Below are positions 41,716-50,881 of a stretch of 64,000 nucleotides of DNA, piece after piece. This stretch comes from Ensifer canadensis (GTDB lineage Bacteria; Pseudomonadota; Alphaproteobacteria; Rhizobiales; Rhizobiaceae). How positions within the stretch are numbered: position 1 is the stretch's first letter; the number at the start of each line of letters is the position of its first letter. The position numbers were made by a program, and so were the translations under genes. Under the pieces are notes generated by a model, which had not been told where the DNA came from, searched no databases, and saw only the letters and a program-made list of their open reading frames with translations. The DNA lies in the NCBI RefSeq assembly GCF_017488845.2, contig NZ_CP083370.1, positions 3,817,001 to 3,881,000 on the forward strand, given 5' to 3'.

Positions 41716-41988
41716 TCATGAATGTTTGCCCGGCTTCACCGTCAGGCGGTTCTCGACGCTGGTGACGCCGATTACCGATCTCGCCGCGTCGCCGGCGCAG
41801 GCAACATCGGAATCGCTTGGGACCTGGCCCGACAGCACGACCATTTCGCCGAGCACGATCACTGAGATATCGGTGGTGTCGACGAAGGTGGCGTAGCGGA
41901 TGAAGCGCAGAACCTTGCCCGCCAGATCGTCATCCTTCAGATGAGGATCGTCGTCCTTATGGGAGTAGATGGGCTTTTCTGTTGGCAT
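41716..41988 (-). CDS. BON-domain protein (90 aa)
   Basis: Short protein consisting of a polar N-terminus (MPTEKPIYSHKDDDPHLKDD) and a single BON domain (VLRFIRYATFVDTTDISVIV ... LSGQVPSDSD ... VTSVENRLTVKPG). BON domains bind phospholipid or peptidoglycan surfaces and are common in osmotic-stress proteins such as OsmY, but no signal peptide is seen here, so a cytosolic location is likely. The start at 41988 is the only ATG giving the domain without foreign sequence. Confidence 0.82.
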   Translation of the reverse strand: MPTEKPIYSHKDDDPHLKDDDLAGKVLRFIRYATFVDTTDISVIVLGEMVVLSGQVPSDSDVACAGDAARSVIGVTSVENRLTVKPGKHS

Positions 41989-42151
41989 GGTCGTTTTCCC
42001 ACTGCTGTTCGGGAACGCCCCGGACAAGCGAATGTTCCGGTCTTTTTTACCTTGGTCGACGGCTTCGTCAGGGGCGTGGATCCGGTCCTGCAACCTTGCG
42101 GCGGTCGCCGGAACGGGTCTATCTCTATCGGACCGTTCCCAAGGCTCACGC

Positions 42152-43096
42152 ATGTCCGATATTTTCCAGAATGTTCTGCCCATCTTCATCCTGATCCTCA
42201 CCGGTTGGCTGATCGTCAGGCTCGGCTACCTGAAACCGACCGTTGGCGACGCGCTCGGTGATTTCGTTTTCCGCGTCGCGGTGCCTGTTCTCCTGTTTCG
42301 CACAATCGCCGAGGCGGATTTCAAGGACGGCTCGCCCTGGCCGCTCTGGGTTGCCTATTTCTCAGGCGTCGCCGTCACCTGGACCATCGGCCATCTGGCG
42401 GCGACGCTCGCCTTTGGCCGCGATGCGCGCATGGGCGTGCTGGCCGGTGTTTCCTCGGCCTTCGCCAACACCGTCTTCATCGGCTTGCCGCTGGTCTCGC
42501 GCATCGTCGGCGAGGAGGGGATCGTCGCGCTGTCGATCCTGCTGTCGGTGCACCTGCCGGTGATGATGATCGCGGGCACCGTGCTGATGGAGCGCGCCGA
42601 ACGCAGGGTAAGCGGCAAGCCGGGCCAAAGCCCGCTGAAGCTCCTGGGCGGCGTTGCCCGCAACCTGCTGCGCAATCCGCTGGTCATAGGCCTTGCCTTC
42701 GGTGCCGCTTTCCATCTGCTTGGCCAGCCGCTCGACGGTCCGGTCAAGAGCGTCGTCGATCAGCTTGCCGCCATTGCCGCGCCGGCGGCGCTGGTTTCGA
42801 TCGGCATGGCGCTCGACAAATATGGTCTTGTCGGCAATCTCGGGCTGGCGACGGTGACGAGCCTGTTGAAGCTTGTGGTTCTGCCGGGCGTCGTCTTTGC
42901 CGCCTGCCACCTGCTCGGCCTCAACGACAACTGGACGACCGCGCTTGTGCTGACCTCGGCGGTGCCGACCGGCGTCAACGCATGGCTGATCGCCAATCAT
43001 TTCAACGTCGGCCATGCGCTGGCGTCCTCGACCATCACGCTGACCACAGCGCTGGGTGTCGCCAGCGTTTCGGTCTGGGCCTACATCCTGATGTGA
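42152..43096 (+). CDS. AEC-family (auxin efflux carrier-like) transporter
   Basis: Inner-membrane carrier of 314 residues with about ten helices in two halves. Starts MSDIFQNVLPIFILILTGWL; the family motif region GVSSAFANTVFIGLPLVSRI and the second-half TSAVPTGVNAWLIANHFNVG are characteristic of the MdcF/YfdV branch, which carries organic acids such as malonate. The substrate here is unknown. The start at 42152 begins the first helix; upstream in-frame sequence is not hydrophobic and overlaps the BON gene on the other strand. Confidence 0.9.
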   Translation: MSDIFQNVLPIFILILTGWLIVRLGYLKPTVGDALGDFVFRVAVPVLLFRTIAEADFKDGSPWPLWVAYFSGVAVTWTIGHLAATLAFGRDARMGVLAGVSSAFANTVFIGLPLVSRIVGEEGIVALSILLSVHLPVMMIAGTVLMERAERRVSGKPGQSPLKLLGGVARNLLRNPLVIGLAFGAAFHLLGQPLDGPVKSVVDQLAAIAAPAALVSIGMALDKYGLVGNLGLATVTSLLKLVVLPGVVFAACHLLGLNDNWTTALVLTSAVPTGVNAWLIANHFNVGHALASSTITLTTALGVASVSVWAYILM

Positions 43097-43119
43097 CCGG
43101 CGGGTCCGGTGAAGACAGC

Positions 43120-43149
43120 AAAAAGCCCGGCGCGATGGCCGGGCTTTGC
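43120..43149. terminator. Bidirectional terminator between AEC and cytochrome c genes
   Basis: Ten-base stem (43122-43131 with 43138-43147). Read leftward it ends in five U residues and serves the cytochrome gene; read rightward only three follow. Confidence 0.75.
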
Positions 43150-43177
43150 GAAATTCGATCGTAACGGAGCTTGGGGC

Positions 43178-43840
43178 TTATTGAGCCGGCGCAGCCTGGC
43201 CTTCGGCCGGCTTGGCTTCCGTTGCGGGCGCTTCGGCCGGCTTCTCGGCAGCACCTTCGGTAGCGGCAGCCGGAGCAGCTTCTGCGGCCGCTGCATCCGG
43301 GAGAGCGGCCGGAGCATCGGCCTGTTCGCGGAGATATGCGATCAGGTTGGCGCGTTCGTCAGGCTTCTTCACGCCGGCAAAGCCCATAGCGGTGCCCGGA
43401 ACGTGCTTCTTCGGCGCTTCGATGAAGAAGCTGAGGTGGTCGTAGTCCCAGACGACCTTGCTGCCTTCGGAGAAGGTCTTCATGCCAGCCGAGTAGCTGA
43501 AACCTTCGTGCGAGGCGATCGGGCGGTTGACGACACCCCACAGGTTGGGGCCGACCTTGTTGGCCCCTCCCTTATCCACGGTGTGACAGCTTGCGCATTT
43601 CTTGAACACGGTTCCGCCGGCTGCAGCGTCTGCCTTGAGGAGCAAGGGCTTGATGTCGACTTCAGCCGCTTCCTGGGCGCCGCCGCCAGCTTCGGCCGTG
43701 CCTTCTTCGGCAACGATCGCGAAGCCTTCCTTCTCGGGAGCCTCGGAATGGAAAATGCCTTCCGACGCAATGGATACGGACATCAGAACGAAAACCGTAC
43801 CCAGAAAGGCACCCACGCCCATGTTCACATATGAGTTCAT
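43178..43840 (-). CDS. Membrane-anchored cytochrome c (CycM-like)
   Basis: Class I cytochrome c of 220 residues tethered by an uncleaved N-terminal helix ([20 protein letters not shown]). The haem-binding motif CASCH lies near residue 95 and the sixth ligand Met in [20 protein letters not shown]. An unusually long Ala/Glu/Pro/Lys-rich C-terminal tail of about 45 residues follows the cytochrome domain. CycM homologues feed electrons to cytochrome aa3 oxidase. ATG 43840 follows GGGAGCG. It is divergent from kdsB, as in other rhizobia. Confidence 0.92.
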   Translation of the reverse strand: MNSYVNMGVGAFLGTVFVLMSVSIASEGIFHSEAPEKEGFAIVAEEGTAEAGGGAQEAAEVDIKPLLLKADAAAGGTVFKKCASCHTVDKGGANKVGPNLWGVVNRPIASHEGFSYSAGMKTFSEGSKVVWDYDHLSFFIEAPKKHVPGTAMGFAGVKKPDERANLIAYLREQADAPAALPDAAAAEAAPAAATEGAAEKPAEAPATEAKPAEGQAAPAQ

Positions 43841-43996
43841 CTGCAAACGCTCCCTTTGCCACCGGCGTAAACAAAAACCCGGCCCATCTTGAAATCGCGC
43901 GGAACCTATGTCTTTTGGCTCTGCGTTGCAACAGAGATTATGGGCCCCCAACTGAGACTTTTTGACACTTTGGGCGGGGTTTTTGAAGGCCACATC

Positions 43997-44752
43997 ATGA
44001 ATCGCGAAAATTCAGGCAAAGCCATCGTGCTCATTCCGGCGCGCATGGCCTCCACGCGTCTGCCGGGCAAGCCGCTCGCCGATATCTGCGGCCTGCCGAT
44101 GATCGTCCAGGTTGCCAAGCGCGCGGCGGAAGCCGATGTCGGACGGGTCGTCGTCGCCGTCGACGACCCGCGTGTTTTCGATGTCGTGCGCGACGCCGGT
44201 TTCGAGGCGATCATGACGCGGGTCGACCATCAGTCCGGTTCCGACCGGATCTATGAGGCGCTGTCGAAGGCCGATCCGGACAGTGAGGCGCAGTTCGTCA
44301 TCAACGTGCAGGGCGATCTGCCGACGATCGAGCCGGCTCCTATCCGTGCCTCGCTGAGGCCGCTTGTCGAAAATGCCTCGACCGATATCGCCACCTTGAC
44401 GGTGGCGATCACCGACGAGGAAGAGAAGAAGAGCCCCAACATCGTCAAGATCGTCGGCTCGCCGCTGTCGGCGACGCGCCTGCGCGCTCTCTATTTTACC
44501 CGCGCGACCGCGCCCTACGGACAGGGCCCGCTCTACCACCACATCGGGCTTTATGCCTACCGCCGCCAGGCGCTCGAAAAATTCGTCGCTCTGAAGCCGT
44601 CGACGCTGGAAAAGCGCGAATCGCTTGAGCAATTGCGCGCGCTTGAAGCTGGCATGCGCATCGATGTCGAAATCGTCGACACCGTACCGCTCGGCGTCGA
44701 CACTCCGGTCGAGCTCGAAAAAGCCCGCCGCATCCTTTCCGAAAAAGCCTGA
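43997..44752 (+). CDS. kdsB: 3-deoxy-manno-octulosonate cytidylyltransferase
   Basis: Activates KDO as CMP-KDO for lipopolysaccharide inner core synthesis. 251 residues: nucleotide-binding start [20 protein letters not shown], then [25 protein letters not shown] and the metal-binding [17 protein letters not shown]. Close to E. coli KdsB in length. The start at 43997 is the ATG directly before the nucleotide-binding strand. Only 13 bases separate it from pheA. Confidence 0.97.
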   Translation: MNRENSGKAIVLIPARMASTRLPGKPLADICGLPMIVQVAKRAAEADVGRVVVAVDDPRVFDVVRDAGFEAIMTRVDHQSGSDRIYEALSKADPDSEAQFVINVQGDLPTIEPAPIRASLRPLVENASTDIATLTVAITDEEEKKSPNIVKIVGSPLSATRLRALYFTRATAPYGQGPLYHHIGLYAYRRQALEKFVALKPSTLEKRESLEQLRALEAGMRIDVEIVDTVPLGVDTPVELEKARRILSEKA

Positions 44753-44765
44753 GAAGGAAGACAGT

Positions 44766-45620
44766 GTGACCACGAAGACCAACAGGATCTCCTTCCAGGG
44801 CGATTACGGCGCCAATTCCGACATGGCCTGCCGCGACATGTTTCCGTCGATGGAGCCGCTTCCCTGCCAGACCTTCGAAGACGCCTTCGTGGCGGTCGAG
44901 AATGGCGAGGCGGATCTCGCGATGATCCCGATCGAAAACACCATCGCCGGCCGTGTTGCCGACATCCACCACCTGCTACCCGAATCGCGGCTGCATATCG
45001 TCGGCGAATATTTCATGCCGATCCGCTTCCAGCTGATGGTGCTGCCGGGCGTGACGCGCGACGAAATCCGCACCGTTCACAGCCACATCCATGCGCTCGG
45101 TCAGTGCCGCAAGATCGTGCGCGCCAATGGCTGGAAGCCGGTGGTTGCCGGCGATACCGCAGGAGCCGCCAAGCTGGTGTCGGAGCAGGGTGATCGCTCG
45201 ATGGCGGCGCTCGCGCCGCGGCTTGCCGCCGACCTCTACGGCCTCGAGATCGTTGCCGAAAATGTCGAGGACACCGAAAGCAACGTGACTCGCTTCGTCG
45301 TGCTGTCGCGTGACGAGCAGATGCTCTCCCGCAGCGCCGATGACGAACTGATCATCACCACCTTTGTGTTCAACGTGCGCAACATTCCGGCCGCGCTCTA
45401 CAAGGCGATGGGCGGCTTTGCCACCAACGGCATCAACATGACGAAGCTCGAGAGCTACCAGCTCGGCGGCAAGTTCGTGGCCACGCAGTTCTACGCCGAC
45501 ATCGAAGGTCATCCGGACGACACGTCGGTGCGCCATGCGATGGAGGAGCTGCGCTTCTTCTCGGAGAAGGTCCGCATTCTCGGCACCTACAAGGCGCATC
45601 CGATGCGTGGTGTGCTTTAA
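44766..45620 (+). CDS. pheA: Prephenate dehydratase
   Basis: Converts prephenate to phenylpyruvate in phenylalanine synthesis. 284 residues: catalytic domain ISFQGDYGANSDMACRDMFP with MIPIENTIAGRVADIHHLLP and ESNVTRFVVLSRD (the ESN/TRF motif), then a regulatory ACT domain (RNIPAALYKAMGGFATNGIN, MTKLESYQ). No chorismate mutase domain, the alphaproteobacterial form. GTG start at 44766, eight bases after GAAGGAAG. Confidence 0.97.
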   Translation: MTTKTNRISFQGDYGANSDMACRDMFPSMEPLPCQTFEDAFVAVENGEADLAMIPIENTIAGRVADIHHLLPESRLHIVGEYFMPIRFQLMVLPGVTRDEIRTVHSHIHALGQCRKIVRANGWKPVVAGDTAGAAKLVSEQGDRSMAALAPRLAADLYGLEIVAENVEDTESNVTRFVVLSRDEQMLSRSADDELIITTFVFNVRNIPAALYKAMGGFATNGINMTKLESYQLGGKFVATQFYADIEGHPDDTSVRHAMEELRFFSEKVRILGTYKAHPMRGVL

Positions 45621-45632
45621 GCATCTCAGAGA

Positions 45633-45672
45633 CAGAGCGTTTCTACGACCCGTCTAAACCGGAGACGCTCTG
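45633..45672 (+). terminator. Imperfect hairpin after pheA
   Basis: Eleven-base stem with one mismatch (45633-45643 with 45662-45672), loop of 18 bases. No U-tract; probable 3' end structure of the kdsB-pheA message. Confidence 0.45.
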
Positions 45673-45815
45673 GCGGCTCCGGCCGCACTGCAGATCAGGC
45701 TTACCAATGCGTTAACTCGCTACGCGTCTGGTGCATGCCTAATCTGCAATCGCGGCGGTACCTAAACAATGTGCAAATGCCTATTTGACACTCGTTCACA
45801 TATGGAGTGTTAAAA

Positions 45816-45953
45816 ATGAAGATCCGTCAGAAGATCGTTGAATATGCAAAAATGCGCCGTGCGATCCGCGAGCTGAATTCGCTGGATGACCACGCCCTGA
45901 GCGATATCGGTATTTCCCGTTCGCAGATCCAGGCCGCCGTTTACGGCCGCTAA
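45816..45953 (+). CDS. DUF1127 small protein (45 aa)
   Basis: Arginine-rich protein typical of alphaproteobacterial DUF1127 (YjiS-like): MKIRQKIVEYAKMRRAIREL, then the conserved LDDHALSDIGISRSQI and ending VYGR. Members of this group are stress-induced and, in Agrobacterium and Rhodobacter, influence phosphate metabolism and sRNA turnover; for this copy the role is unknown. GGAG stands eight bases before the ATG. The protein is too short to be noticed by simple length filters. Confidence 0.9.
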   Translation: MKIRQKIVEYAKMRRAIRELNSLDDHALSDIGISRSQIQAAVYGR

Positions 45954-45968
45954 TCAGCACAATTCGCC

Positions 45969-45997
45969 GTATCCCGCCACCCAAGCTGGCGGGATAC
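45969..45997 (+). terminator. Hairpin after the DUF1127 gene
   Basis: Eleven-base perfect stem (45969-45979 with 45987-45997), loop of seven bases, 15 bases after the stop. No U-tract. Confidence 0.55.
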
Positions 45998-46033
45998 GCG
46001 CAATGCACTACAGCGCCGCGCGTCAAACTGGCG

Positions 46034-46405
46034 CTACTCGTCAAAAAGGCACACGCGCAGGCGGTGTCCATCCGGGTCAAGCGCCACGAAGGTCGGTCCG
46101 AAATCCATCTTCGTCAGTTCCTGCGCAATCGGCAGGCCAGCGTCCTTCCATTTTTCATAGTGCGCGCGAACCGCCTCCTCATTTTCCACCATGAATGCCA
46201 ATTCCGAGCGGCTGCCGGTCTTCGACGGCGGTGGTGGCGCCACCTTATCCTGTGCCCAAAGCCCGAGCACGAAGCCGCCCTGCAGCTCGAAGGACGAAAA
46301 GGTCGGGAAGGAGACGAGCGGCTCCTTGCCGAGCAGCTTGCGATAGAATTCGACGCTTGCGAGCGGATCTTCGACATAGAGAATAGTGAGATTTGCCTTG
46401 GCCAT
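46034..46405 (-). CDS. VOC/glyoxalase-like superfamily protein
   Basis: 123 residues in two beta-alpha-beta-beta-beta halves: NLTILYVEDPLASVEFYRKL and GPTFVALDPDGHRLRVCLFD. This architecture suits glyoxalase, dioxygenase or bleomycin-resistance-like proteins. The metal-ligand positions of glyoxalase I are not fully present (Glu and His appear only in part), so it may be a binding protein rather than an enzyme. AAGGAGAC precedes ATG 46405. It precedes no obvious partner. Confidence 0.88.
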   Translation of the reverse strand: MAKANLTILYVEDPLASVEFYRKLLGKEPLVSFPTFSSFELQGGFVLGLWAQDKVAPPPPSKTGSRSELAFMVENEEAVRAHYEKWKDAGLPIAQELTKMDFGPTFVALDPDGHRLRVCLFDE

Positions 46406-46487
46406 AATCCGTCTCCTTGTTTGGGAGTTGCAGATTAGCGCGCACCACTGCCAATTTCTGTCAGCATCGATTTCCGGTTTTTATGCC

Positions 46488-47198
46488 TTATGCCGAACCG
46501 ACCCGCCTGCCTTCAGGCGCAGCAATATTCTGCGTCGTGCGCCATTCCCGAAGCAACACCTGCCGCCGGCGCGCATAGCGGCTCTCGCTCATGTCAGCCT
46601 GCCTGATGCGGTCGGTCCGGAAATGCCTGAAGCCCTGGCGCAGCTCGCACCAGGCAACCAGAACTCGAACATTCTCGAAGAAGCCGAGGGCAAACGGCCA
46701 GACCGTGCGGCGGGTCTCGCTGCCGTCGTTGTCGATATAGACGAGGTCGAGCTTGCGCTCGTGGCGTATCGCCTTGCGCAACAATGCAATGTCGATGCCG
46801 TCGGCCACCGGCGGGCTTGGCCCGACGAGCAGTGTCGAGGCGTCGAGCTCGTCGCGCAGATCCGCCGGCAGCACCGCGGCGATCTTGGCGAGCGCATCGG
46901 CGGCGGCCGCCGCCAGATGGGTGTCGGCGCGTTTTGCCACCCAGCGTGAGCCGAGCACCAGCGCCTCGATCTCCTCCTGCGAGAACATCATTGGCGGCAG
47001 CATGAAGCCGGGTTTCAGGATGTAGCCGAGCCCCGGCTCGCCTTCGATATGGGCGCCCTGCGCCTGCAGGCTGGCGATATCGCGGTAGAGCGTTCTGAGG
47101 CTGACGCCGGTCTCCTCCGCCAGACGCCGTCCGCTGACGGGCTGGCGGTAGCGTCTGAGAACCTGCAGCAGGTCGAGAAGCCGTTCGGAGCGGGACAC
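46488..47198 (-). CDS. YafY-type WYL-domain transcriptional regulator
   Basis: 236 residues: N-terminal helix-turn-helix (RSERLLDLLQVLRRYRQPVS, then GRRLAEETGVSLRTLYRDIA) and a WYL-type ligand-sensing domain (KLDLVYIDNDGSETRRTVWP, LGFFENVRVLVAWCELRQGF, RHFRTDRI). WYL regulators sense nucleotides or oligonucleotides in DNA-damage and phage-defence contexts, but here there is no defence gene nearby. GTG start at 47198 after GAGGAGAC. Confidence 0.92.
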   Translation of the reverse strand: MSRSERLLDLLQVLRRYRQPVSGRRLAEETGVSLRTLYRDIASLQAQGAHIEGEPGLGYILKPGFMLPPMMFSQEEIEALVLGSRWVAKRADTHLAAAAADALAKIAAVLPADLRDELDASTLLVGPSPPVADGIDIALLRKAIRHERKLDLVYIDNDGSETRRTVWPFALGFFENVRVLVAWCELRQGFRHFRTDRIRQADMSESRYARRRQVLLREWRTTQNIAAPEGRRVGSA

Positions 47199-47229
47199 CT
47201 TAAGTCTCCTCGTATCGGCAGGTCTGTGC

Positions 47230-48210
47230 TCAGCCGTGCTCGTCCCAGGCCAGCCAGTCGCGCATCAGCCGGTGGGCAATGGCGCCCTTCGGCGGCGGAA
47301 TATGCTCGTCGCCGGTATCGGCCACGCCGGTCGTGCGTTCCAGCATTGCTGCCGTTTCGGCGCGGGTGAACCAGCGGACATCCTCGAGCTCCTGTTCGTC
47401 GCGCTTGATCGCCGTCGATTTCGCCTCGGCATAGCAGCCGATCATCAGCGAGTGCGGCAGCGGCCACGGCTGCGAGGCGTGGTAGCGCACGCGGCCGATG
47501 TGGATGCCGGATTCCTCGTGGGTTTCGCGGCGCACGGCGTTTTCGATGGTTTCGCCCGGCTCGACGAAGCCGGCGAGGCACGAATACATTCCGGCCGTGA
47601 AATGCGGGCTGCGGCCGAGCAGGCAGAGATCACGCTCCAGATCGATGGTCAGCATGATGACGACGGGATCGGTGCGCGGGAAAACCATATGGCCGCAGGC
47701 TGTGCAGACGCGGCGATAGCCACCGGCCTTGCCTTCCATCGGCCCGGCGCAACGGCCGCAGAAGCGGTTGTTGGCGTTCCATGTGATGAGGCTCGAGCCT
47801 TGGGCGAACTGGCCGAGAAGTTCTTCCGGCAGCATCTGCTGGCGGTAGAGCGTGCGTCCGTCGGCGATCTTGAACGGCTCGGCCATGTTGTCTTCGGTAA
47901 GGCCGGTCGGCACGGCGAGCCGCGGCTCGCCGTTCGGCAGGTAGCCGAGCAGGATGGTGTCGTCGAGCACCGGCTCAAGCCCGTCGAGCTCATAGGGTGC
48001 AAACAGCGGGTCGATGATCTTCTCGTCGTGTTTGACGATCAGCTTCGGTCCGGAAAAGGCGAGGAAATGGGCGCCCGGATGTTTGAGCGCGACTTCGATG
48101 CAGTCGTCGGCCCGGTGCTCGGACTGGCGATCCAGGTGGTTCTCGGAAAAGGCGACGAGAGTGCTCGGCTCCGGATGAGGGCTTCGAAGGTCAAAGATCG
48201 ATTTCGTCAT
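47230..48210 (-). CDS. nudC: NAD(+) diphosphatase NudC
   Basis: Hydrolyses NADH and removes NAD caps from RNA. 326 residues: an N-terminal beta-domain, a four-Cys zinc ribbon (CGRCAGPMEGKAGGYRRVCT then CGHMVFPR), the Nudix box GFVEPGETIENAVRRETHEE SG (beginning near 225), and the NADH-specific QPWPLPHSLMIG, with the SQPWPxPxS motif that separates NudC from other Nudix enzymes. Start at 48210, two bases after the HIT gene stop, so the two are coupled. Confidence 0.96.
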   Translation of the reverse strand: MTKSIFDLRSPHPEPSTLVAFSENHLDRQSEHRADDCIEVALKHPGAHFLAFSGPKLIVKHDEKIIDPLFAPYELDGLEPVLDDTILLGYLPNGEPRLAVPTGLTEDNMAEPFKIADGRTLYRQQMLPEELLGQFAQGSSLITWNANNRFCGRCAGPMEGKAGGYRRVCTACGHMVFPRTDPVVIMLTIDLERDLCLLGRSPHFTAGMYSCLAGFVEPGETIENAVRRETHEESGIHIGRVRYHASQPWPLPHSLMIGCYAEAKSTAIKRDEQELEDVRWFTRAETAAMLERTTGVADTGDEHIPPPKGAIAHRLMRDWLAWDEHG

Positions 48211-48212
48211 GT

Positions 48213-48617
48213 TCAGAGATTTTCCAGAATGCGGGCTGCAAATGCCTGATGGTCTTGCTCGCCCCAAGGCTCCGACTTGCCGAAGCCCCAGACGGGTCCG
48301 GGCCAGTTCGGGTCGCCGTCACTGCGGGCGATGATATGCACATGGAGCTGCCGGACGATGTTGCCGAGCGCGCCGATATTGATCTTCTCGGCACCGGTGA
48401 CCTTTTTCAAGGCGGTCGCCACCATATTGGTTTCGAAAGTCAGCATCGTCTGGTCGAGCGGCGTGAGATCGAAGATCTCGGAAATGTCCCCGCGTTGGGG
48501 AATGAGGACCAGCCAGGGCCAGCGGCGATCGTTCATCAGGCGCATCTGGCAGAGGCCGATCGAGGCGATCGGGATGCCGTCGCGTTCAAGCCGCTCGTCA
48601 AGGGTGAATGTCGTCAA
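48213..48617 (-). CDS. HIT-family protein
   Basis: Histidine-triad nucleotide hydrolase-like protein of 134 residues. The triad appears as QLHVHII near 105, with Gln in place of the first His but the two following His, including the expected nucleophile position, kept; a conserved NIGALGNIVRQ lies just before. The start is a TTG at 48617 (L-T-T-F-T-L-D-E-R) five bases after AAGGAGA; longer frames run into the SRP RNA region. Overlapping stop/start spacing ties it to nudC. Confidence 0.88.
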   Translation of the reverse strand: MTTFTLDERLERDGIPIASIGLCQMRLMNDRRWPWLVLIPQRGDISEIFDLTPLDQTMLTFETNMVATALKKVTGAEKINIGALGNIVRQLHVHIIARSDGDPNWPGPVWGFGKSEPWGEQDHQAFAARILENL

Positions 48618-48723
48618 GAAGGTCTCCTTGTGCCGGGAGCGGATTCGCCTTGTTTTGCATATCGATATCAGTTTTTTGATGGCTTGGCTTGCATTTGGTT
48701 GCGATATTGCCGATATGGGAGCC

Positions 48724-48819
48724 GGGAGGTTGGTGGTGGACGAGCCACTCGCCAACCGGGTCAGGTCCGGAAGGAAGCAGCCCTAACGAGCCCGGCACGG
48801 GTCATCGTGCCAGCCTCCC
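48724..48819 (+). ncRNA. ffs: Signal recognition particle RNA (4.5S, small bacterial type)
   Basis: About 96 bases closing on GGGAGG/CCTCCC. The universal SRP domain IV apical region is exact: GGGTCAGGTCCGGAAGGAAG followed by CAGCCC. It should bind Ffh and FtsY for membrane protein targeting. The position immediately before dnaX is usual in Rhizobiales. Confidence 0.95.
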
Positions 48820-48821
48820 AC

Positions 48822-48865
48822 CTGCCTGATTGCTGAGATCGAGATAGCTCTCAGCAATCAGGCAG
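48822..48865 (+). terminator. Seventeen-base perfect hairpin after SRP RNA
   Basis: 48822-48838 (CTGCCTGATTGCTGAGA) pairs perfectly with 48849-48865; ten-base loop, no U-tract. It begins three bases after the mature SRP RNA end and lies 97 bases before dnaX, so it may be a processing signal or terminator for the RNA. Confidence 0.6.
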
Positions 48866-48962
48866 CATCACAGAATGTTGCGGCGTCCAGACGCATCCCA
48901 TGCGACGCGCGGTGCCGTAAATCCGTCCTGTCGGGACACGAGTTCAAGCAGCGGCAGGGTCG

Positions 48963-50834
48963 ATGAGCGACGAAACGTCCATTTCATCCGAACAGAAACC
49001 AGCCGCCTACCGCGTTCTGGCGCGCAAGTATCGCCCCAAGGATTTCTCCGACCTGATGGTCGGCCAGGAGCCGATGGTGCGCACGCTGACCAACGCGTTC
49101 GAAACCGGCCGCATCGCTCAAGCCTATATGCTGACCGGCGTGCGCGGGGTCGGCAAGACCACCACCGCCCGCATTCTCGCCCGTGCGCTGAACTACAAGA
49201 CACCCGAAATCGATCGGCCGACGATCGACCTGCGTGCTCTCGGCGAGCATTGCCAGGCGATCATGGACGGCCGCCATGTCGATGTCATCGAGATGGACGC
49301 CGCTTCCCATACCGGCATCGACGATATCAGAGAGATCATCGAGCAGGTGCGCTACCGCCCGGTTTCGGCGCGCTACAAAGTCTACATCATCGACGAAGTG
49401 CACATGCTGTCGACGCAGGCCTTCAACGGTCTGTTGAAGACGCTGGAAGAGCCGCCGGAACATGTGAAGTTCATCTTCGCCACCACCGAAATCCGCAAGG
49501 TTCCGATCACGGTGCTGTCGCGCTGTCAGCGGTTCGATCTTCGGCGCATCAGCGGCTCCGACCTCGTCGGCCTGTTTTCGACCATTCTCGGCAAGGAAGG
49601 CGTTTCCTTCGATCCCGAAGCGCTGGCGATGGTCGCGCGTGCGGCCGAAGGCTCTGCCCGTGACGGCCTGTCGCTGCTCGATCAGGCGATCGCCCATGGC
49701 GGCGGTTCCGTCGAGGTCGAGACGGTGCGTTCGATGCTCGGACTTGCCGATCGCGCCCGCATCGTCGATCTGTTCGAACATATCGTCAGGGGCGACGTTG
49801 CCGCAGCCCTCGCAGAATTTTCGGCACAATACGAGGCCGGCGCCAACCCGACGGTGGTTCTGACCGACCTTGCCGATTTCACCCATCTCGTCACCCGGCT
49901 GAAATACGTGCCGGATGCGGCCAGCGATCAGTCCCTGAGCGAGATCGAGCGGACGCGCGGAGCGGAGTTTGCCGGCAATGTCGCCGTCAGCACGCTGTCG
50001 CGCATCTGGCAGATGCTGCTGAAGGGCATTCCTGAAGCCGAAAGTTCGTCGCGCCCGGCCGGTGCTGCCGAAATGGTGCTGATCCGGCTTGCCCATGCGG
50101 CCCATCTTCCGTCGCCCGAAGACGCGGCGAGACGCGTGCTCGAACTGTCCGGCAGCGACAATGGCAGCGTCCGTCCGGCGCCCGGTGGTGGAAGTGGCGG
50201 CGGCATGCTGGCGTCAGTCGGCGCGCCCGTGCAGGCGCAGGCGGCCCAGTCGACATCGATGGGACGGCCGACCGGCAACGGCGCGACGATGTTGCGCGCG
50301 GTTCCCGATGTCAGCCCGCAGCCGATCAGCGTCGGACACACCGAGGAGCGGCCGGCAGCCGCGCCTTCAGCAAAGGCTCAGCCGTCGGTGCCGGTCAATT
50401 CGGTCAGCGACATCGCCGACCTCTGCGCCAAGAATAAAGACATCAAGCTGAAGACGCTGGTGCGCGGCTTCGTGCGGCTGGTGCGCATCGAGCCCGGCCG
50501 GCTTGACGTCAACGTCCCGGATGATGCGCCGAAGACGCTGCTCGGCGAACTCGCCGTCAAGCTCAAGGAATGGACCGGCATTCACTGGATCGTCAGCTAC
50601 AGCCGTGACCCCGGCGAGCCGACCATGATCGAAGCCGAACAGCAGGCCCAGGAAAAGCGTGTCAGCGATGCGCGCCAGGATCCGGATGTGGCTGCCATCC
50701 TCGCCCGTTTCCCGGGCGCCAAGATCACCGACGTGCGCATTCGCGCCGTCGAGGAGGAAGAGGCCGAGAGCGTAGCTCCGGCCACAGCCGAATCTGCCGA
50801 TGGCGATATCGTCCCCGGCGACGATATCGAATAG
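48963..50834 (+). CDS. dnaX: DNA polymerase III subunit gamma/tau
   Basis: Clamp-loader ATPase of 623 residues. Walker [14 protein letters not shown] near 58, Walker [11 protein letters not shown] near 143, SRC motif [11 protein letters not shown] near 186, then domain III and a Pro/Ala-rich linker (about 395-470) to a tau-type C-terminal domain that contacts the polymerase. The four-Cys zinc module of E. coli DnaX is lost: only one Cys (EHC) remains in the corresponding stretch [20 protein letters not shown]. No slippery A-run for a gamma frameshift was noticed. Confidence 0.97.
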   Translation: MSDETSISSEQKPAAYRVLARKYRPKDFSDLMVGQEPMVRTLTNAFETGRIAQAYMLTGVRGVGKTTTARILARALNYKTPEIDRPTIDLRALGEHCQAIMDGRHVDVIEMDAASHTGIDDIREIIEQVRYRPVSARYKVYIIDEVHMLSTQAFNGLLKTLEEPPEHVKFIFATTEIRKVPITVLSRCQRFDLRRISGSDLVGLFSTILGKEGVSFDPEALAMVARAAEGSARDGLSLLDQAIAHGGGSVEVETVRSMLGLADRARIVDLFEHIVRGDVAAALAEFSAQYEAGANPTVVLTDLADFTHLVTRLKYVPDAASDQSLSEIERTRGAEFAGNVAVSTLSRIWQMLLKGIPEAESSSRPAGAAEMVLIRLAHAAHLPSPEDAARRVLELSGSDNGSVRPAPGGGSGGGMLASVGAPVQAQAAQSTSMGRPTGNGATMLRAVPDVSPQPISVGHTEERPAAAPSAKAQPSVPVNSVSDIADLCAKNKDIKLKTLVRGFVRLVRIEPGRLDVNVPDDAPKTLLGELAVKLKEWTGIHWIVSYSRDPGEPTMIEAEQQAQEKRVSDARQDPDVAAILARFPGAKITDVRIRAVEEEEAESVAPATAESADGDIVPGDDIE

Positions 50835-50881
50835 TCGGTCGGAACGAACGACCGGAAATTTCTAGAGAACAGGAGACGACG

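Noticed and set aside
45785..45813. TTGACA-17-TGTTAA promoter directly before the DUF1127 gene
   Set aside because: The -10 lies over and beyond the ribosome binding site and the start would fall inside the codons, so it cannot drive translation of this gene.
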